From contig OOIN01000005.1 of NCBI GenBank assembly GCA_900323505.1, positions 1,240,001-1,304,000 of the forward strand: a stretch of 64,000 nucleotides of DNA, read 5' to 3'. Numbering within the stretch: position 1 is the stretch's first letter; each line of letters begins with the position of its first letter. Positions 50,576 through 60,666 of this stretch are shown here, one piece after another. Under the pieces are notes generated by a model. It ran no database searches. It was given only the letters and a program-made list of their open reading frames with translations, and had not been told where the DNA came from. This stretch comes from Ustilago trichophora (Eukaryota > Basidiomycota > Ustilaginomycetes > Ustilaginales > Ustilaginaceae). A program made the translations under genes and the position numbers.

Positions 50576-52816
50576 TCAAAAGTTGGACGGTGTCTCGCGG
50601 GCATTGGGTACCGCGTTCGGCTCGATATGCGTCTCCAGGAATGCATTCAAGTCGAACGGGCTGGCTCCCGTCGTGGTGGTCGAAGCTGGCGTCTTTTGTG
50701 CGAAAGACACTGGATGTGGGCTTGCGGAGGCTGGGCCGATGGCTGCATTCACGAAAGGCAAACCGGCGAGAAAGTCGTTCATAGACCCACCAAATGTTGC
50801 CAGATCATCGGTGCCTGGCGTGCTCCAAGACGCAACGCTGCTCATCGGCGCCGATGGAACCCCACCCGCACCCGCACCCGCACCGTTGTTCCACTGCATG
50901 TCCGTCACGTCCGACACAAGTGCGGGCATGGCGGCATCTTGGAATGCAGCTGCGGGTTCAAACACGCTCGAAAAGCGCTCACGCTCCAGCTGCAGCTTGG
51001 CGTCGTTGATCGTGCCCAGTCCAGGGATCATCTCGAACTCGGTATACAGACCTGAAAGGATCTTGCGCATCCTGGTTGCTTCGGCTTGGGTGTCAGGATG
51101 GCACTGATAGGTGCTGAATGCGTAGATCATCCTGCCCGCTTTTGAAAGCAAGTCGGCGGTGAGTTCGTGCAGCCCGGATTTGAAGGTCAGCTTGGCAACC
51201 TCGAGAGTGTAATATGCGCCGCCCTTGATGGAACTGCGGAATGCGATTGAGCTGTAGTCTAGCAAGTTGACGGATGCAAACGACGGCGGCACTGAAATCG
51301 ATGCCAGCTGCGGGCAAATCTCGGACATGCGGTCCAACGCTGTCAGCAGCAGCGAATCGAGACGTTGTCGTGCTCGTAGATAGAGGCTGCCATCGAGGCG
51401 TGTACCTTGCATCGGGCGTTGCAGTCCATGGGCCTGCACAAGGGTATGAATGCATCGGTACTGGCTCCACAAGAGCAAATTGAGGAAGGCCTTGCGCACC
51501 AGGATGGAGATGATGTCTTCGCTCGTATTGTCGTGAGGGATTAGCTGTCGAAGGGTCGCGCCATGGGTTTCCGCTGCGGATGTGTTCCATTTCAGAGCCT
51601 CCGGGATCTGCCGCTCGAAGCGTTCTAGCTCCATAAGCACCTCGAGAATCGCAGACGGAGGAATGCCCATTCGTCGAGACTTGGCTGCACAGATGGTAAG
51701 ATTGTTGGTTCGCAACAGCGACGCCATGACGGAAAGCTGCCACGCCCACTGGTTTCCTATCGGTCCTCCAAGGTCGGCCGTCATGGCATCCGGATCGATG
51801 TCTTCTTGCAGAAGCTGATGTCGGTCGAACATATCGAAGCTGCGAATGATGTCGTTGGTAGCGGCAACAGCAAGAATGAGTGGCATCCGCTCATCGTTGA
51901 CTTCGCACAGGACTCGGCGCTCCGGCGTGCTGTGTTTGAGTCGCTTTGCTTTGACCACGGGGTCCTCTTTCGAGCGGTTGAGGCCGTGATGGGTCAGCAG
52001 ACGGATCATCTTGGTGTGGCTCATGGGATGCACAAAGCCAGCATCGATGCTCAAGGTTGTGGCCTCTTCAATGGCCTTGTTGCGAGCAGGCACATCAAAG
52101 GTGAGCAGGATAGCTTCCAAGACGTCCAGCGACACAGTAATATCCTTGGTGCAAGCTTGTGAGACCAGTTTTTCAAGACGACGATAGATGCGCGCTTGAA
52201 GATCAAAACGCTGAGACGCATAGCCCAGCTGCACAACGCCGACGCAGGCCACCGCGAGAATGAGAATGTCGGTCGGTGGAAAGGCATCGTAGTCGGTTGA
52301 AGAGGATGCGACACCGTCTAGCTTGCAGAGATAGCGTCGGTATCTGGGGTAAAAGTGACGTGGATGCACCGCCGGGTTGCACCAATAGGTGGTTCTGAAG
52401 TGTGAAGCGACGGCATCGTCCAAGATCGCACGAGTAAGGCCGCGGACATTGAGCATGTCGGGTTCCATCGCAGGACCAGGCGTGACAAAGGTATCTTGAC
52501 CGGGCCGCGCGCCAGCAGTTGGGTCAAAGGAAGGCACAGGCCGAGAAGAAGTCTCACCATTCATGGGGACACCATCTTGTGCGTCGGACTTCTTGCGCTT
52601 CCTTTTCGATGCAGTGTCGGCGCCGGAAGTGGCATCGTTGTCGGACTCATCCGGGCGATTTGGACGGGCATCGTCGGTGATGATGCAATCGTAACCTCGT
52701 GCAGTACAGAAGGAGCAAAGAGAGATCCCTTCGGCGTTGCGTTGATCCTTGTCGCACTTGACCTTCTTGCGGCGGCATGGGTCGCACGAGGCTCGCGGTG
52801 TTCCACGCTTGCCCAT
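50576..52816 (-). CDS. Zn2Cys6 fungal transcription factor
   Basis: The 746-residue nuclear regulator has an N-terminal binuclear zinc cluster with cysteines 11, 14, 21, 34, 37 and 44 (Cx2Cx6Cx12Cx2Cx6C) and basic KRGTPRAS and RRKKVK flanks. A nuclear-signal-like KRKRKK lies near 70. The middle (about 140-560) resembles the fungal-specific transcription factor domain, including TTYWCNPAVHPRHFYPRYRRYL and ILILAVACVGVVQLG. The C-terminus is Ala/Gly/Ser-rich and could activate transcription. Its targets are unknown; it stands between the TMEM97-like gene and, divergently, the AhpD-like gene. No cluster of obvious pathway genes is adjacent. Confidence 0.92.
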   Translation of the reverse strand: MGKRGTPRASCDPCRRKKVKCDKDQRNAEGISLCSFCTARGYDCIITDDARPNRPDESDNDATSGADTASKRKRKKSDAQDGVPMNGETSSRPVPSFDPTAGARPGQDTFVTPGPAMEPDMLNVRGLTRAILDDAVASHFRTTYWCNPAVHPRHFYPRYRRYLCKLDGVASSSTDYDAFPPTDILILAVACVGVVQLGYASQRFDLQARIYRRLEKLVSQACTKDITVSLDVLEAILLTFDVPARNKAIEEATTLSIDAGFVHPMSHTKMIRLLTHHGLNRSKEDPVVKAKRLKHSTPERRVLCEVNDERMPLILAVAATNDIIRSFDMFDRHQLLQEDIDPDAMTADLGGPIGNQWAWQLSVMASLLRTNNLTICAAKSRRMGIPPSAILEVLMELERFERQIPEALKWNTSAAETHGATLRQLIPHDNTSEDIISILVRKAFLNLLLWSQYRCIHTLVQAHGLQRPMQGTRLDGSLYLRARQRLDSLLLTALDRMSEICPQLASISVPPSFASVNLLDYSSIAFRSSIKGGAYYTLEVAKLTFKSGLHELTADLLSKAGRMIYAFSTYQCHPDTQAEATRMRKILSGLYTEFEMIPGLGTINDAKLQLERERFSSVFEPAAAFQDAAMPALVSDVTDMQWNNGAGAGAGGVPSAPMSSVASWSTPGTDDLATFGGSMNDFLAGLPFVNAAIGPASASPHPVSFAQKTPASTTTTGASPFDLNAFLETHIEPNAVPNARETPSNF

Positions 52817-53852
52817 GATTCTATGTTGACAGCGACAACTTGTAGTAGATGCAGGATGTCTTGCAGGATGTGAGAGGAGATCTGGACGGTTGTTGGCCAG
52901 GAACGTTCTTAAGGCAGGTTCGCTCTACCTTGGCTGATGCTTGTCATGCCTTGAAGCTCGTGCTAAAGTTCGGGTTAGCGTCGAGGATCCGCTTATGTAT
53001 ACAGTAGAAGCAAAGGCAGCTTCGATGTGATGGAAGCTGATGATAGAGCGACCCGCACTTGGTAGCCGTCGTAACAAAAGACAGTGGGTCTGAGCACAGC
53101 CTCGCGCGCTCGGATTGATGAGGGGTCCCACACAGGGAGCGAAGCGCACGAAGTCTCCGCCGGTACGGACGACAAAGTCTATGTGGAGCGCATGAAGATC
53201 TGCATGCGAAGCGAGACAGACAATCTTATCGCACGAGGCGTATCTCGTGGGACGCAGGAATCAGCGAGTCGGACCGGTGAAGTGGGTGCCACGTTGACAC
53301 AGCCGCTAGCGATTGCGTTTCGCCTGATAAGGGAACGATGATACCTGTGGGTCGGTGGTGGTGCAGGTGAAGATGAAGGTGTGCTTTTGGTTCGCTTGTA
53401 ATCCACCTTTTTTTTTTTTTTTCTTGTTTCGTCGTATGCACGCACATGTAAGTTAGGAACGAGGATGGAAAGGGAATTTCCTCATTGCGCGATTCGCGAT
53501 ACGCATTCGCTCACTAAGTTAGCACCAATCTTGGCCGAAAGGTCACCGAACAGAGCGGAGCTCGATACGCTTCTCAGAATACGCTGAAGCTGTCACTTGA
53601 AGACGGTCTGACACCTTCGTCGAAAAACGCGGGGTAAAAGCCGGCGGACGGGAGGAATGCGTATTCTCGCAGATTTGCCGTTTCGAGCCTCCACCCCGGC
53701 TGTGTGCGAGTCGACACCTGGCCGGTGCGTCCTATTCCCTGCTTCATCTGACACAGACGTTAAAGGCATTGCTTCAGACCATCATCTCCTCCTAGAGCTT
53801 CTTCAAATTTTCCATCAAGACCAGGTCAAGCAGAGGCTCTCAAAACGTCGAC
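52817..53852. other. Divergent intergenic region (transcription factor / AhpD-like gene)
   Basis: The 1036 bp contain a T-run (53408-53421) but no recognised gene or TATA box. Confidence 0.5.
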
Positions 53853-54984
53853 ATGTCCAAAAGTCGCTCCCTTCCACCTGCGCTCAAGCAACTGCTCCAG
53901 CAGCCAACCTTTCCAGCTCGAGCATCAAAGCTGTCAGCATCAACACAACTACCCGCCGGGCGATCTGCCAACCCCTCGCCCACTCCCAAGCTGTCTAGTG
54001 TTAGCCACCATTTCCAGAGCTTGGAGGCAGAGGCCAAGCAAAAGGGCATTGGTTGGGGCGAGTGGGTTTCGATCGCGACTGCAACACTGTTCACTCTCAA
54101 CAACCCAGGAAGTCTACAAGCGCTGCACCGCTTTGCTGCCGGCGACAAGGCTGGCGATCTGGAGCACAGAATCAATGTTGCGCTATTGATGCGCGAGACG
54201 GGTCTCAAGTGCATTGGCTTTATCGGCATTCCCAAGGTGATCAACAATCTCGCTGCGCTCAGGAAAGCTGTCGAGGAAGATGTAGAACTGGTGAAGGCTT
54301 TGCCAACCGAGCCGAGGAGGTGAGTATAATTTTACAACTTCAGCGGCACTGTTCATGTGAGATGACACTGACTTCCTGAAATCTTCGTCTCACTAACCAC
54401 AGACAAATCAAGTCGGACCGTCTCGAAGCGGTGCACAAAGCCGCCTACAGCCTGTGGGACGACATCTACACCCCTCATTCCCAAAAGCTGCTCAAAATCC
54501 TCGGCAACTCTCACCCCGATCTTCCCGTCTTTATTGTGGAATCCGAGTACGGCCCCCTCTTCTCCTCCCCTGCCTCGTTCACTCTGCCTTCTGACCCGGA
54601 CTCGGCAAAGAAGGAGCCCAACTGGGACGTCAACCGTCTGCGGACTTCGCTGGTTGCCATCTCGGCTCTGAGAGCCCAGGGTGGAGTGGGACCACAGGTG
54701 ACAAGCCACGTATGGGGTCTGATGAAAGCCAAAGATTCGATCAAGCCGAAGGACGCCAGCAAGCAGGGGCTCGAATGGCTGACTACTGAAGAAGGTGCGC
54801 TTTGGGTGGTGCGCACTGTTGATGGCGTAAGTATCCGCAACTCTCTTCCCGCTGATTCGCTTCAAGTAATTGGTCACGCTGACTCGCACTCGCATTCATC
54901 TACCTGTTGCTCACATTACAGATTTGCGAGGCCATCGAAGGAGCTGAAGAACATGAAGGTCAAGGCAAGGAGAGCAAACTCTGA
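53853..54984 (+). CDS. AhpD-like fungal protein ending in peroxisomal signal SKL, 3 exons
   Basis: Exons 53853-54319, 54403-54826 and 54922-54984 (introns begin GTGAGT and GTAAGT, both end CAG) give 317 residues. It resembles fungal proteins annotated as AhpD-like (carboxymuconolactone decarboxylase/alkyl hydroperoxidase D fold), all-helical: LNNPGSLQALHRFA, RINVALLMRETGLKCIGFIGIPKVINNL and TSLVAISALRAQGGVGPQVTSHVWGL. The CxxC active site of true AhpD is absent, so peroxidase activity is not expected. Exon 3 changes the end to ICEAIEGAEE...ESKL; the final S-K-L is a perfect PTS1, pointing to the peroxisome. An unspliced reading would miss it. Function unknown. It is only 53 bp from the 3' end of the 5-phosphatase gene. 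Confidence 0.72.
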
Positions 54985-55037
54985 TCACACGCAACTAGAG
55001 AGCGATAACAGGATAGCAATACGAAGCAATTACAGCA

Positions 55038-56696
55038 CTACGAACTTGACTGGGAAAACCACCAAGCAGTGATGATGCCAATGACAAACACCTCGATCAA
55101 GCCTCCAGCCAGGCTTCCACCACCAGCCAGCAAGAGCAGGCTCCAAACATAGCCGACGATCCTGTCCAATACCAATCCGCTCGTCGAAAGCACGAGACGC
55201 TGGGTCGATGAAAGCGGTTCGTAAGGGTTGAGCGAAGAGAGCAAAGCGGATGAGTCTCCGCTGGTAGCTGACGGAGGTGGGAGGCGGAGCAGGGTGGTGA
55301 TGGGCTTGTGATCCGAGTGGGTATACTGCATGATGCTGCGATAGAACTCGACTTCGACTCCATGATATTTGTTGCTGTCTTTGGACGGTGCTGAAGCCCA
55401 AAGGATGCGATCGGTCCAGCCGGGCACTCGCTTCTTGTTGAGCGTCTGGCCTTCTAATGCGTCAGACGTAATGCCTGTGTTCTTCTTCTTGGTCTTCTTG
55501 CCGGGACGCGAGACCGCGTACTTGTAGGTGGGTGGGATACCTGCTTCAGCGATGGGCACCTCGGTCAAGCCATGAAAGGCCTTGGGTTGTTCAGCCAGCC
55601 TCTGATGGGTAAGCTGATCGTGATGCGCGAGGGTTGACCAGTCACCAGCCTCGAGTGCCTTGACGAGCGTCTCCCTGGTCAGCCCGCCACTTGCCTTTTC
55701 GCTGCTGTCTTTGGCTTGTTCGAGCTCGCTCTTTCCCAACGCAATGCGATGATTGAGATCGCCAAACACGAATAGATGTGTGGTGTCGTACACGGTGTAG
55801 CTGTTCTTGTCAAGCGCAACCGTCTTCTTGGCAGCTTTGCCGGAAGTGGCCTTCTCGTGCTGCTGCTTGAGCGCGTCCATGTCGTTGGGCTTCAATGACT
55901 TGCTCGATGGATCTTGAAGAATGGGAAGCTTCTGCACCGAGGATGGCTCAAACACCATCCTCTGTACAATCTGTTGCCAGTCCTTGTTGCGTCGAAGTAC
56001 ATTGTGATCGTGAGCAGCCAAGTGCGCACTGACAAAGGTCAGAATCTCATCCGGGCCTTTGCCATCTGCTGCAGCGACAACAATGCGAGCGCCAACACCG
56101 CCCTTGTTTCCCATCACACCTGCAATACCAGTACCGACTGTAGCGATGCGGATCTCTTTAACTCGATGCGCTGCACTCTTGGCGCTGTTGGTGGTGGCTC
56201 TAGAGATGGAGAAAGGCGGCCTCTCACGAGCATAGACGAAGAGGGCGATGCTGACCAAATCTACTTTGCAGAGGAGGGGGTAGCCTTCTGGGCCACCTCC
56301 CTCTTCCAAACTGGCATACAGGCCGGTACCCGAGACTACGGCTTGATGAGGACGGATGGTTCGACGAATGTCGAGGTCGGTATTGTACAGCTCCGTGCTG
56401 CCCGAAGCAGAGAGGCCCGTGTGAAGAGGAATAAGCTCTTGAAATCCAACAGCGTAGAAGTCGGGCGCCTCGCGTGGCAGCGAAGGATGGGTGGAGAGGG
56501 TCTTGGTGTTTGTAGATTTGTATGCATCCGCTTCGAGGATATTGGCGTTGGTCAGAGGTTTGGAGGATACAGGCTTGGTAGGCTTTTGTTCTGCCGTGGG
56601 GATCAGCCAAGGTGTGAGATCATGACGAGTGGTTTCTGCTCCTTGCAAGTTGGCATTGTAGGATGCAATCTGCACCCTGAGGCCATTGCTGCCCAT
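55038..56696 (-). CDS. Inositol polyphosphate 5-phosphatase with C-terminal membrane helix
   Basis: The 552-residue, intronless gene encodes a magnesium-dependent phosphatase of the synaptojanin/INPP5 catalytic fold, removing the 5-phosphate of phosphoinositides or inositol phosphates. Catalytic motifs: QIASYNANLQG at the start, VGFQELIPL, GVMGNKGGVGARI, FVSAHLAAHDHNVLRRN, FGDLNHRI, VPGWTDRILW and the terminal THSDHKPI. Extra basic/Lys-rich loops (KKTKKKN) interrupt it. A hydrophobic segment at about 500-545 (GYVWSLLLLAGGGSLAGGLIEVFVIG) followed by only a few residues suggests tail anchoring. ATG 56696 is used because the frame upstream has only GTG. There is no SAC domain. Confidence 0.9.
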   Translation of the reverse strand: MGSNGLRVQIASYNANLQGAETTRHDLTPWLIPTAEQKPTKPVSSKPLTNANILEADAYKSTNTKTLSTHPSLPREAPDFYAVGFQELIPLHTGLSASGSTELYNTDLDIRRTIRPHQAVVSGTGLYASLEEGGGPEGYPLLCKVDLVSIALFVYARERPPFSISRATTNSAKSAAHRVKEIRIATVGTGIAGVMGNKGGVGARIVVAAADGKGPDEILTFVSAHLAAHDHNVLRRNKDWQQIVQRMVFEPSSVQKLPILQDPSSKSLKPNDMDALKQQHEKATSGKAAKKTVALDKNSYTVYDTTHLFVFGDLNHRIALGKSELEQAKDSSEKASGGLTRETLVKALEAGDWSTLAHHDQLTHQRLAEQPKAFHGLTEVPIAEAGIPPTYKYAVSRPGKKTKKKNTGITSDALEGQTLNKKRVPGWTDRILWASAPSKDSNKYHGVEVEFYRSIMQYTHSDHKPITTLLRLPPPSATSGDSSALLSSLNPYEPLSSTQRLVLSTSGLVLDRIVGYVWSLLLLAGGGSLAGGLIEVFVIGIITAWWFSQSSS

Positions 56697-57263
56697 GGTG
56701 ATATGTTGCAGGTGACTGATCGTCGATCGGCTGTCGACGTGGCGTGGCTGCAACAAGTTCTTGGTAACAACAGAAGAGGCAAAGCTGGAGATGGTCTTTA
56801 TATCGGTGCAAGCAGGCCGGTGAGGAAGAAACTTAGGAGGAGAAATCGATGTGATTGGAGAAGAACAGAGCACTGATGGACTGCGATGCTGTTGTTGTTC
56901 GAAAGGCGTCAGCGGCGTTCACTTGCCAAGTGTCGGTTGTGCGGGGTACGTTAAGCGTTGAGCGTCTGTGGCATCCTGTCGCTTCTGAAAGCGAGCGGAG
57001 ATTCGAAGTGGAGAGAGGAACAGCTCGGATCTAACAGAACTTTTGACGCCGCTCGCACGGACGGTTAGAGCCAATCAGTGTCGATTTACGCGTTCTTCGA
57101 AATGCTTTTTCCGCTTTCGGCCAACCACGAGATGGGTGTCAACTGCAGATGACAGGGAGCACAAGAAGAACACCTGTACGACGTGGGGTAACTTGTACAT
57201 CAACGTTCTCAGTTGACCACCATCTCACTCATCGACATCTTCAGCACAGAGTATTGTCTCACT
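56697..57263. other. Divergent promoter (5-phosphatase / CCDC47)
   Basis: The 567 bp show no TATA box or repeat; nothing else recognised. Confidence 0.5.
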
Positions 57264-58559
57264 ATGGTTGCCAGCCAGCTCTCCAGGCCTGCCGTCTGGG
57301 CTCCCGTAGGCGCCGTTTTCGCCATGTGGACCATGTTGCTGCTTGCATCGCCAACCGCTGCTCTCGAGCTGCCGTCTTTCCTGAAGGCGACCGTCAACAC
57401 AAACGGCAACGTCAACCGACCCACTGGAGCTACCGCCTACCAAGCTAATCAGCCTTACGATGGAATCGAAATTCCTATCGCTGGCCGTTTCGTTTTCCGA
57501 CCTGCTCTCTTCTGGCTCGAAGGCGGTGTGCTTGGCTTCTGTGTGCTCTTCGTTCTGATTCATTTTGTAGGCAAGACACGCAACCGACAGATGGCCGAGA
57601 GGTTCGCCTCTGTTGCCCTACCCGCGCTCGAAGAGGAATTTGCTGTGGTGGCCAACGATGACGGTAAAGGACACCTCCTCTGGAACGGTGGTAACTCGGC
57701 GCTCATGTTTGCATCGGGACGACGAGGTTGTGCCAGCCTTCACGTCACCTTTGAGCTCATCCCCCGCCATGATCCCATGGAGATTGTTTTCGCCCTCCTC
57801 AAGGATACCTTGCTCGCCTCCAACACCGCTTTCCGTGACAGCATTACACTCACTTTCACCCTCCCTCCCACCGCGGACAACGTTTCGGGGGTCTTTGCCC
57901 TCGTCAACAAGGGTGCTCTCCAGCACACTCGCACGGGCCGATTCGATCTCACCTTTGCTAAGGTCAATGACTCGGACAGCGCCGTCACCTCTCGTGGCCT
58001 CTCCAAGCAGTGGGCTATCATGAGCGAGTCCTCCGACCTGACCGATAGCTTCCTCGGTGAGCCTGATCAGAAGGGTGTCGCACAGCGCTCCAAACTCGGC
58101 CTTGTCGACCTGCTCGAAGGACAAGCTGGCAAGTTCCTCGACAGCCTTGTGCTGACCGATCAGCCCTTTACCCGTCCCACCCGTGGGCCCATTCCAGCAG
58201 AGAAGCGCGAACGCTTGCTCATCTTCACTCTCCAAATCCCCAAATCGCGCACCGACGCCCTCAAGGCCCTCGAGTTCCTCCAGCTCGGCTGCAACCTCGT
58301 AGACGCCCTCGACAAAGGAGTCATCAAGGTGCGCAACGAAACCTTGAATAAACTGCGCAAGACTCGCGCCCAGGTCGACAAGGAGCTTCAGGAGGAGGCC
58401 ACCAAGGAACAGCGTGAGGCCGAGCAGGAGGCCAAGGAGGAGGCAAAGCGCAAGGCCGAGAAGGAGAAGTTTGACAAGCTAAGCCCGGCGGAACAGGCAA
58501 AGCGCAAGGAGGTCGAGAGAAAGCGTGCCATGAAGAAGGGCGCTCAAAAGGTGCGTTGA
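57264..58559 (+). CDS. CCDC47 homologue (PAT complex / DUF1682 ER protein)
   Basis: The 431-residue protein resembles CCDC47/calumin, an ER membrane protein that in animals forms the PAT chaperone complex with Asterix and assists multi-pass membrane-protein insertion. An N-terminal signal or anchor (about 12-34) precedes a short lumenal stretch; a membrane helix at about 83-105 (FWLEGGVLGFCVLFVLIHFVG) is followed by the conserved cytosolic DUF1682 domain with FELIPRHDPMEIVFALLKDT and SLVLTDQP. The C-terminus is a long Lys/Glu/Ala coiled coil (about 375-431, KEQREAEQEAKEEAKRKAEKE). ATG 57264 is used; the frame upstream starts at TTG. Intronless with strong C-ending codon bias. Confidence 0.88.
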   Translation: MVASQLSRPAVWAPVGAVFAMWTMLLLASPTAALELPSFLKATVNTNGNVNRPTGATAYQANQPYDGIEIPIAGRFVFRPALFWLEGGVLGFCVLFVLIHFVGKTRNRQMAERFASVALPALEEEFAVVANDDGKGHLLWNGGNSALMFASGRRGCASLHVTFELIPRHDPMEIVFALLKDTLLASNTAFRDSITLTFTLPPTADNVSGVFALVNKGALQHTRTGRFDLTFAKVNDSDSAVTSRGLSKQWAIMSESSDLTDSFLGEPDQKGVAQRSKLGLVDLLEGQAGKFLDSLVLTDQPFTRPTRGPIPAEKRERLLIFTLQIPKSRTDALKALEFLQLGCNLVDALDKGVIKVRNETLNKLRKTRAQVDKELQEEATKEQREAEQEAKEEAKRKAEKEKFDKLSPAEQAKRKEVERKRAMKKGAQKVR

Positions 58560-59162
58560 GCTCCTGCGCTCGTGTGTATCTGTGCATCTGGAGATATCTT
58601 TGTCTTGTAAATAGTACTCGTAGTCGCTTCATGCAATGGAAGGAAGAGTATCCTGAGGCTTGCATGAACAAGAGACTGCTTGCTGGCTCATTTATGCAAC
58701 ACTTTGGCAGTTCTCCAATCCTGCTATCCGCTCCCTTGCGTCCTTTCAAATCGCCGTGGCAGATTTGTATATTGTCATGACCCTCTTCGGTCCCCCTGCA
58801 ACAGTCTTTGCTGATGCATCACAAAACCGAACAGAGCCAAGCTTGCCAATGTACCCTCCCGCCACTTCTTCACAGAATGGGACGCGGTGACGTTGGCAGC
58901 AGATCCTTTGTCGAATCCCAGCGCATGACTACAATCAACGAGGTGCCTTGCGACGCCTGGCTCATTCTCAGTCCAGTTTCGTGCTCTTGGTCGGTCGTGG
59001 GACGCTCTTTTTGCGGGCCAAGCTGCTGGAAGCAAGTGGTCGGAAAGCGTTCACATTCAAAGCCCATGACAGTACGCTAGATATCAAAACAGGTTTGGCT
59101 GCAGAACATGGATAAGTAAAGACTGTGTACACATCAACGGAATCCAGAGATGATCGAGACGA
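58560..59162. other. Convergent intergenic region
   Basis: The 603 bp hold short frames without protein character and no recognised RNA or repeat. Confidence 0.55.
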
Positions 59163-60098
59163 TCAGAAGTCGTGACGATCGTTCAGAGGGTCACGGATGC
59201 GGCTGTTACGGTTGTTGGATGCATTGTTGCTCTGATAGTTGCGCGAAGTGTCATCGAAGCTGTAGTTGTCCGAGCCGTACGACTGCTGGGAAGGGTGTCC
59301 GAGGGCTTCGGCTTCCCTTGCCCAGCGATCCTTCTTTTTGGACTTGGACGAGTTGGATCGGCCCCACTTGCTGGCGCTGTTATTCTCGCGGGCATCGTTT
59401 GCGTAGCTGAGTGAGCTTCTTGACGAGGCTTCGGTGCCGGCACCGATACCATAGCGCTCCGCGTAGCGACTTCCAAGACTCCTTCTCGAGCTGGTGCGCG
59501 AGAGCGAGTCGTATCCGCTGGAACCACCGGCTCCTGCATCATCGATGACTGCACCCGTGACAGGATCGCGGATCACGTTTCCTGGTCGACCGGCATTTTG
59601 TCTCCTCTCATCAGCATATGGGTCCTCACGCTCAGCACGTGGGCTGTCATCGACGTTGTCGGCCCAGGGGGCGAGGAAGTGACTGCCCGAACGGAGGTTG
59701 CCGGTCTTGCGAGCGGCTTCGGGATCGCGACGAGTCTCGCCAGTGATGGGATCGACAATGATCTCCTGGTTCTGCCATTTGGTGGCACCATCTCCGTATC
59801 GGTCAGACCAGCCGTTGGCAGTACGCTTGACACGGTAGTCCTTTACGAGACCGTATCGGATGGCCCAAGACGGCGAGTGTCTCGAATTCTTGTTGTTTCG
59901 AATGTTTTGAATCCAAAAGTTGTGAACGTGACCAGGGATGTAGCCACAAATGGTGCAAATGATGTTGATGAAAAGATCGAGACCAACGCCGAAACGGATG
60001 AGGACTGCTAGAGGAGGTAGCAACCAACCACAGACCATGATAACTCCGTGGAAGGCATGATGCCTCTTGATGGGGCCTTTACCTTTCTTTGCCGGCAT
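59163..60098 (-). CDS. PMP3/UPF0057-family membrane protein with long tail
   Basis: The 311-residue protein begins with a PMP3-type two-helix unit (about 15-65): VCGWLLPPLAVLIRFG and DLFINIICTICGYIPGHVHNFWI, matching the family signature PPxxVxxxxG...LLLxxLGxxPGxIHAxy. Short PMP3 proteins modulate membrane potential and salt tolerance; long fungal relatives such as yeast SNA2-SNA4 go to the vacuole. Here a hydrophilic tail of about 240 residues is rich in Arg, Asp, Ser and Asn and contains VDPITGETRRDPE and IRDPVTGAVIDD repeats, then a Ser/Arg stretch and Asn-rich end. The tail is likely disordered. Intronless. Confidence 0.88.
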   Translation of the reverse strand: MPAKKGKGPIKRHHAFHGVIMVCGWLLPPLAVLIRFGVGLDLFINIICTICGYIPGHVHNFWIQNIRNNKNSRHSPSWAIRYGLVKDYRVKRTANGWSDRYGDGATKWQNQEIIVDPITGETRRDPEAARKTGNLRSGSHFLAPWADNVDDSPRAEREDPYADERRQNAGRPGNVIRDPVTGAVIDDAGAGGSSGYDSLSRTSSRRSLGSRYAERYGIGAGTEASSRSSLSYANDARENNSASKWGRSNSSKSKKKDRWAREAEALGHPSQQSYGSDNYSFDDTSRNYQSNNASNNRNSRIRDPLNDRHDF

Positions 60099-60666
60099 AG
60101 TTGCGCTTGAGCGATAGCGACCTCTAAGATGCTGTTAGCTGGCTATTGGCGTAAGCAAATGAGACGTTGAGTCTTGGTTGTTGAAGAAAGGCTTGGCGAA
60201 GATGTCGAGAAAAGAGCGATATAGATGGACACAAGGTCAGCTGTCCGCGTGGTTGCTGGTTGCTGGCTGGGAGATGGAAGACTGGTCTGGAACGCAACAG
60301 CTAACTAAGCCATAAATCCACATTCGGTGCGCGGGGGAGGATTGGCCGACGCTCAACATTTTGCGGAAATGCGGCAGGGTCTCTCTCTCTCTCTCTCTCT
60401 CCCTCTCTCCCACACTGCGTGTCTGAGCGCGCTCTAAATTCACGGCACAGCCCAGATTCATTTCAGTCCAAACAAATAGTTGTGCCGATCTGACATATAG
60501 CTACCAAAAAAAGAGTGTCACCAGTAAGCAGGTGGATCACGTCAATCAGTGTCAGCCAAAGATATCTAATTGACGTCCGTGCAGAGTGGAGGAAAGGTGG
60601 GATTAAGGCTTGATTAGTGTCGCACCTTGCCTCTCGACTCCATCCTCTGGGACATCATCATTCACC
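60099..60666. other. Divergent intergenic region with CT microsatellite
   Basis: The 568 bp separate the PMP3-like and DsbA-like genes and contain a (CT)n tract. No gene seen. Confidence 0.5.
60379..60410. repeat. (CT)n microsatellite
   Basis: About eleven CT units followed by an imperfect CCCTCTCTCCC tail, in the PMP3-like promoter. Confidence 0.85.

Noticed and set aside
58900..58925. TCGAATCCC resembling a tRNA T-arm
   Set aside because: No matching acceptor stem or anticodon arm within 90 bp.
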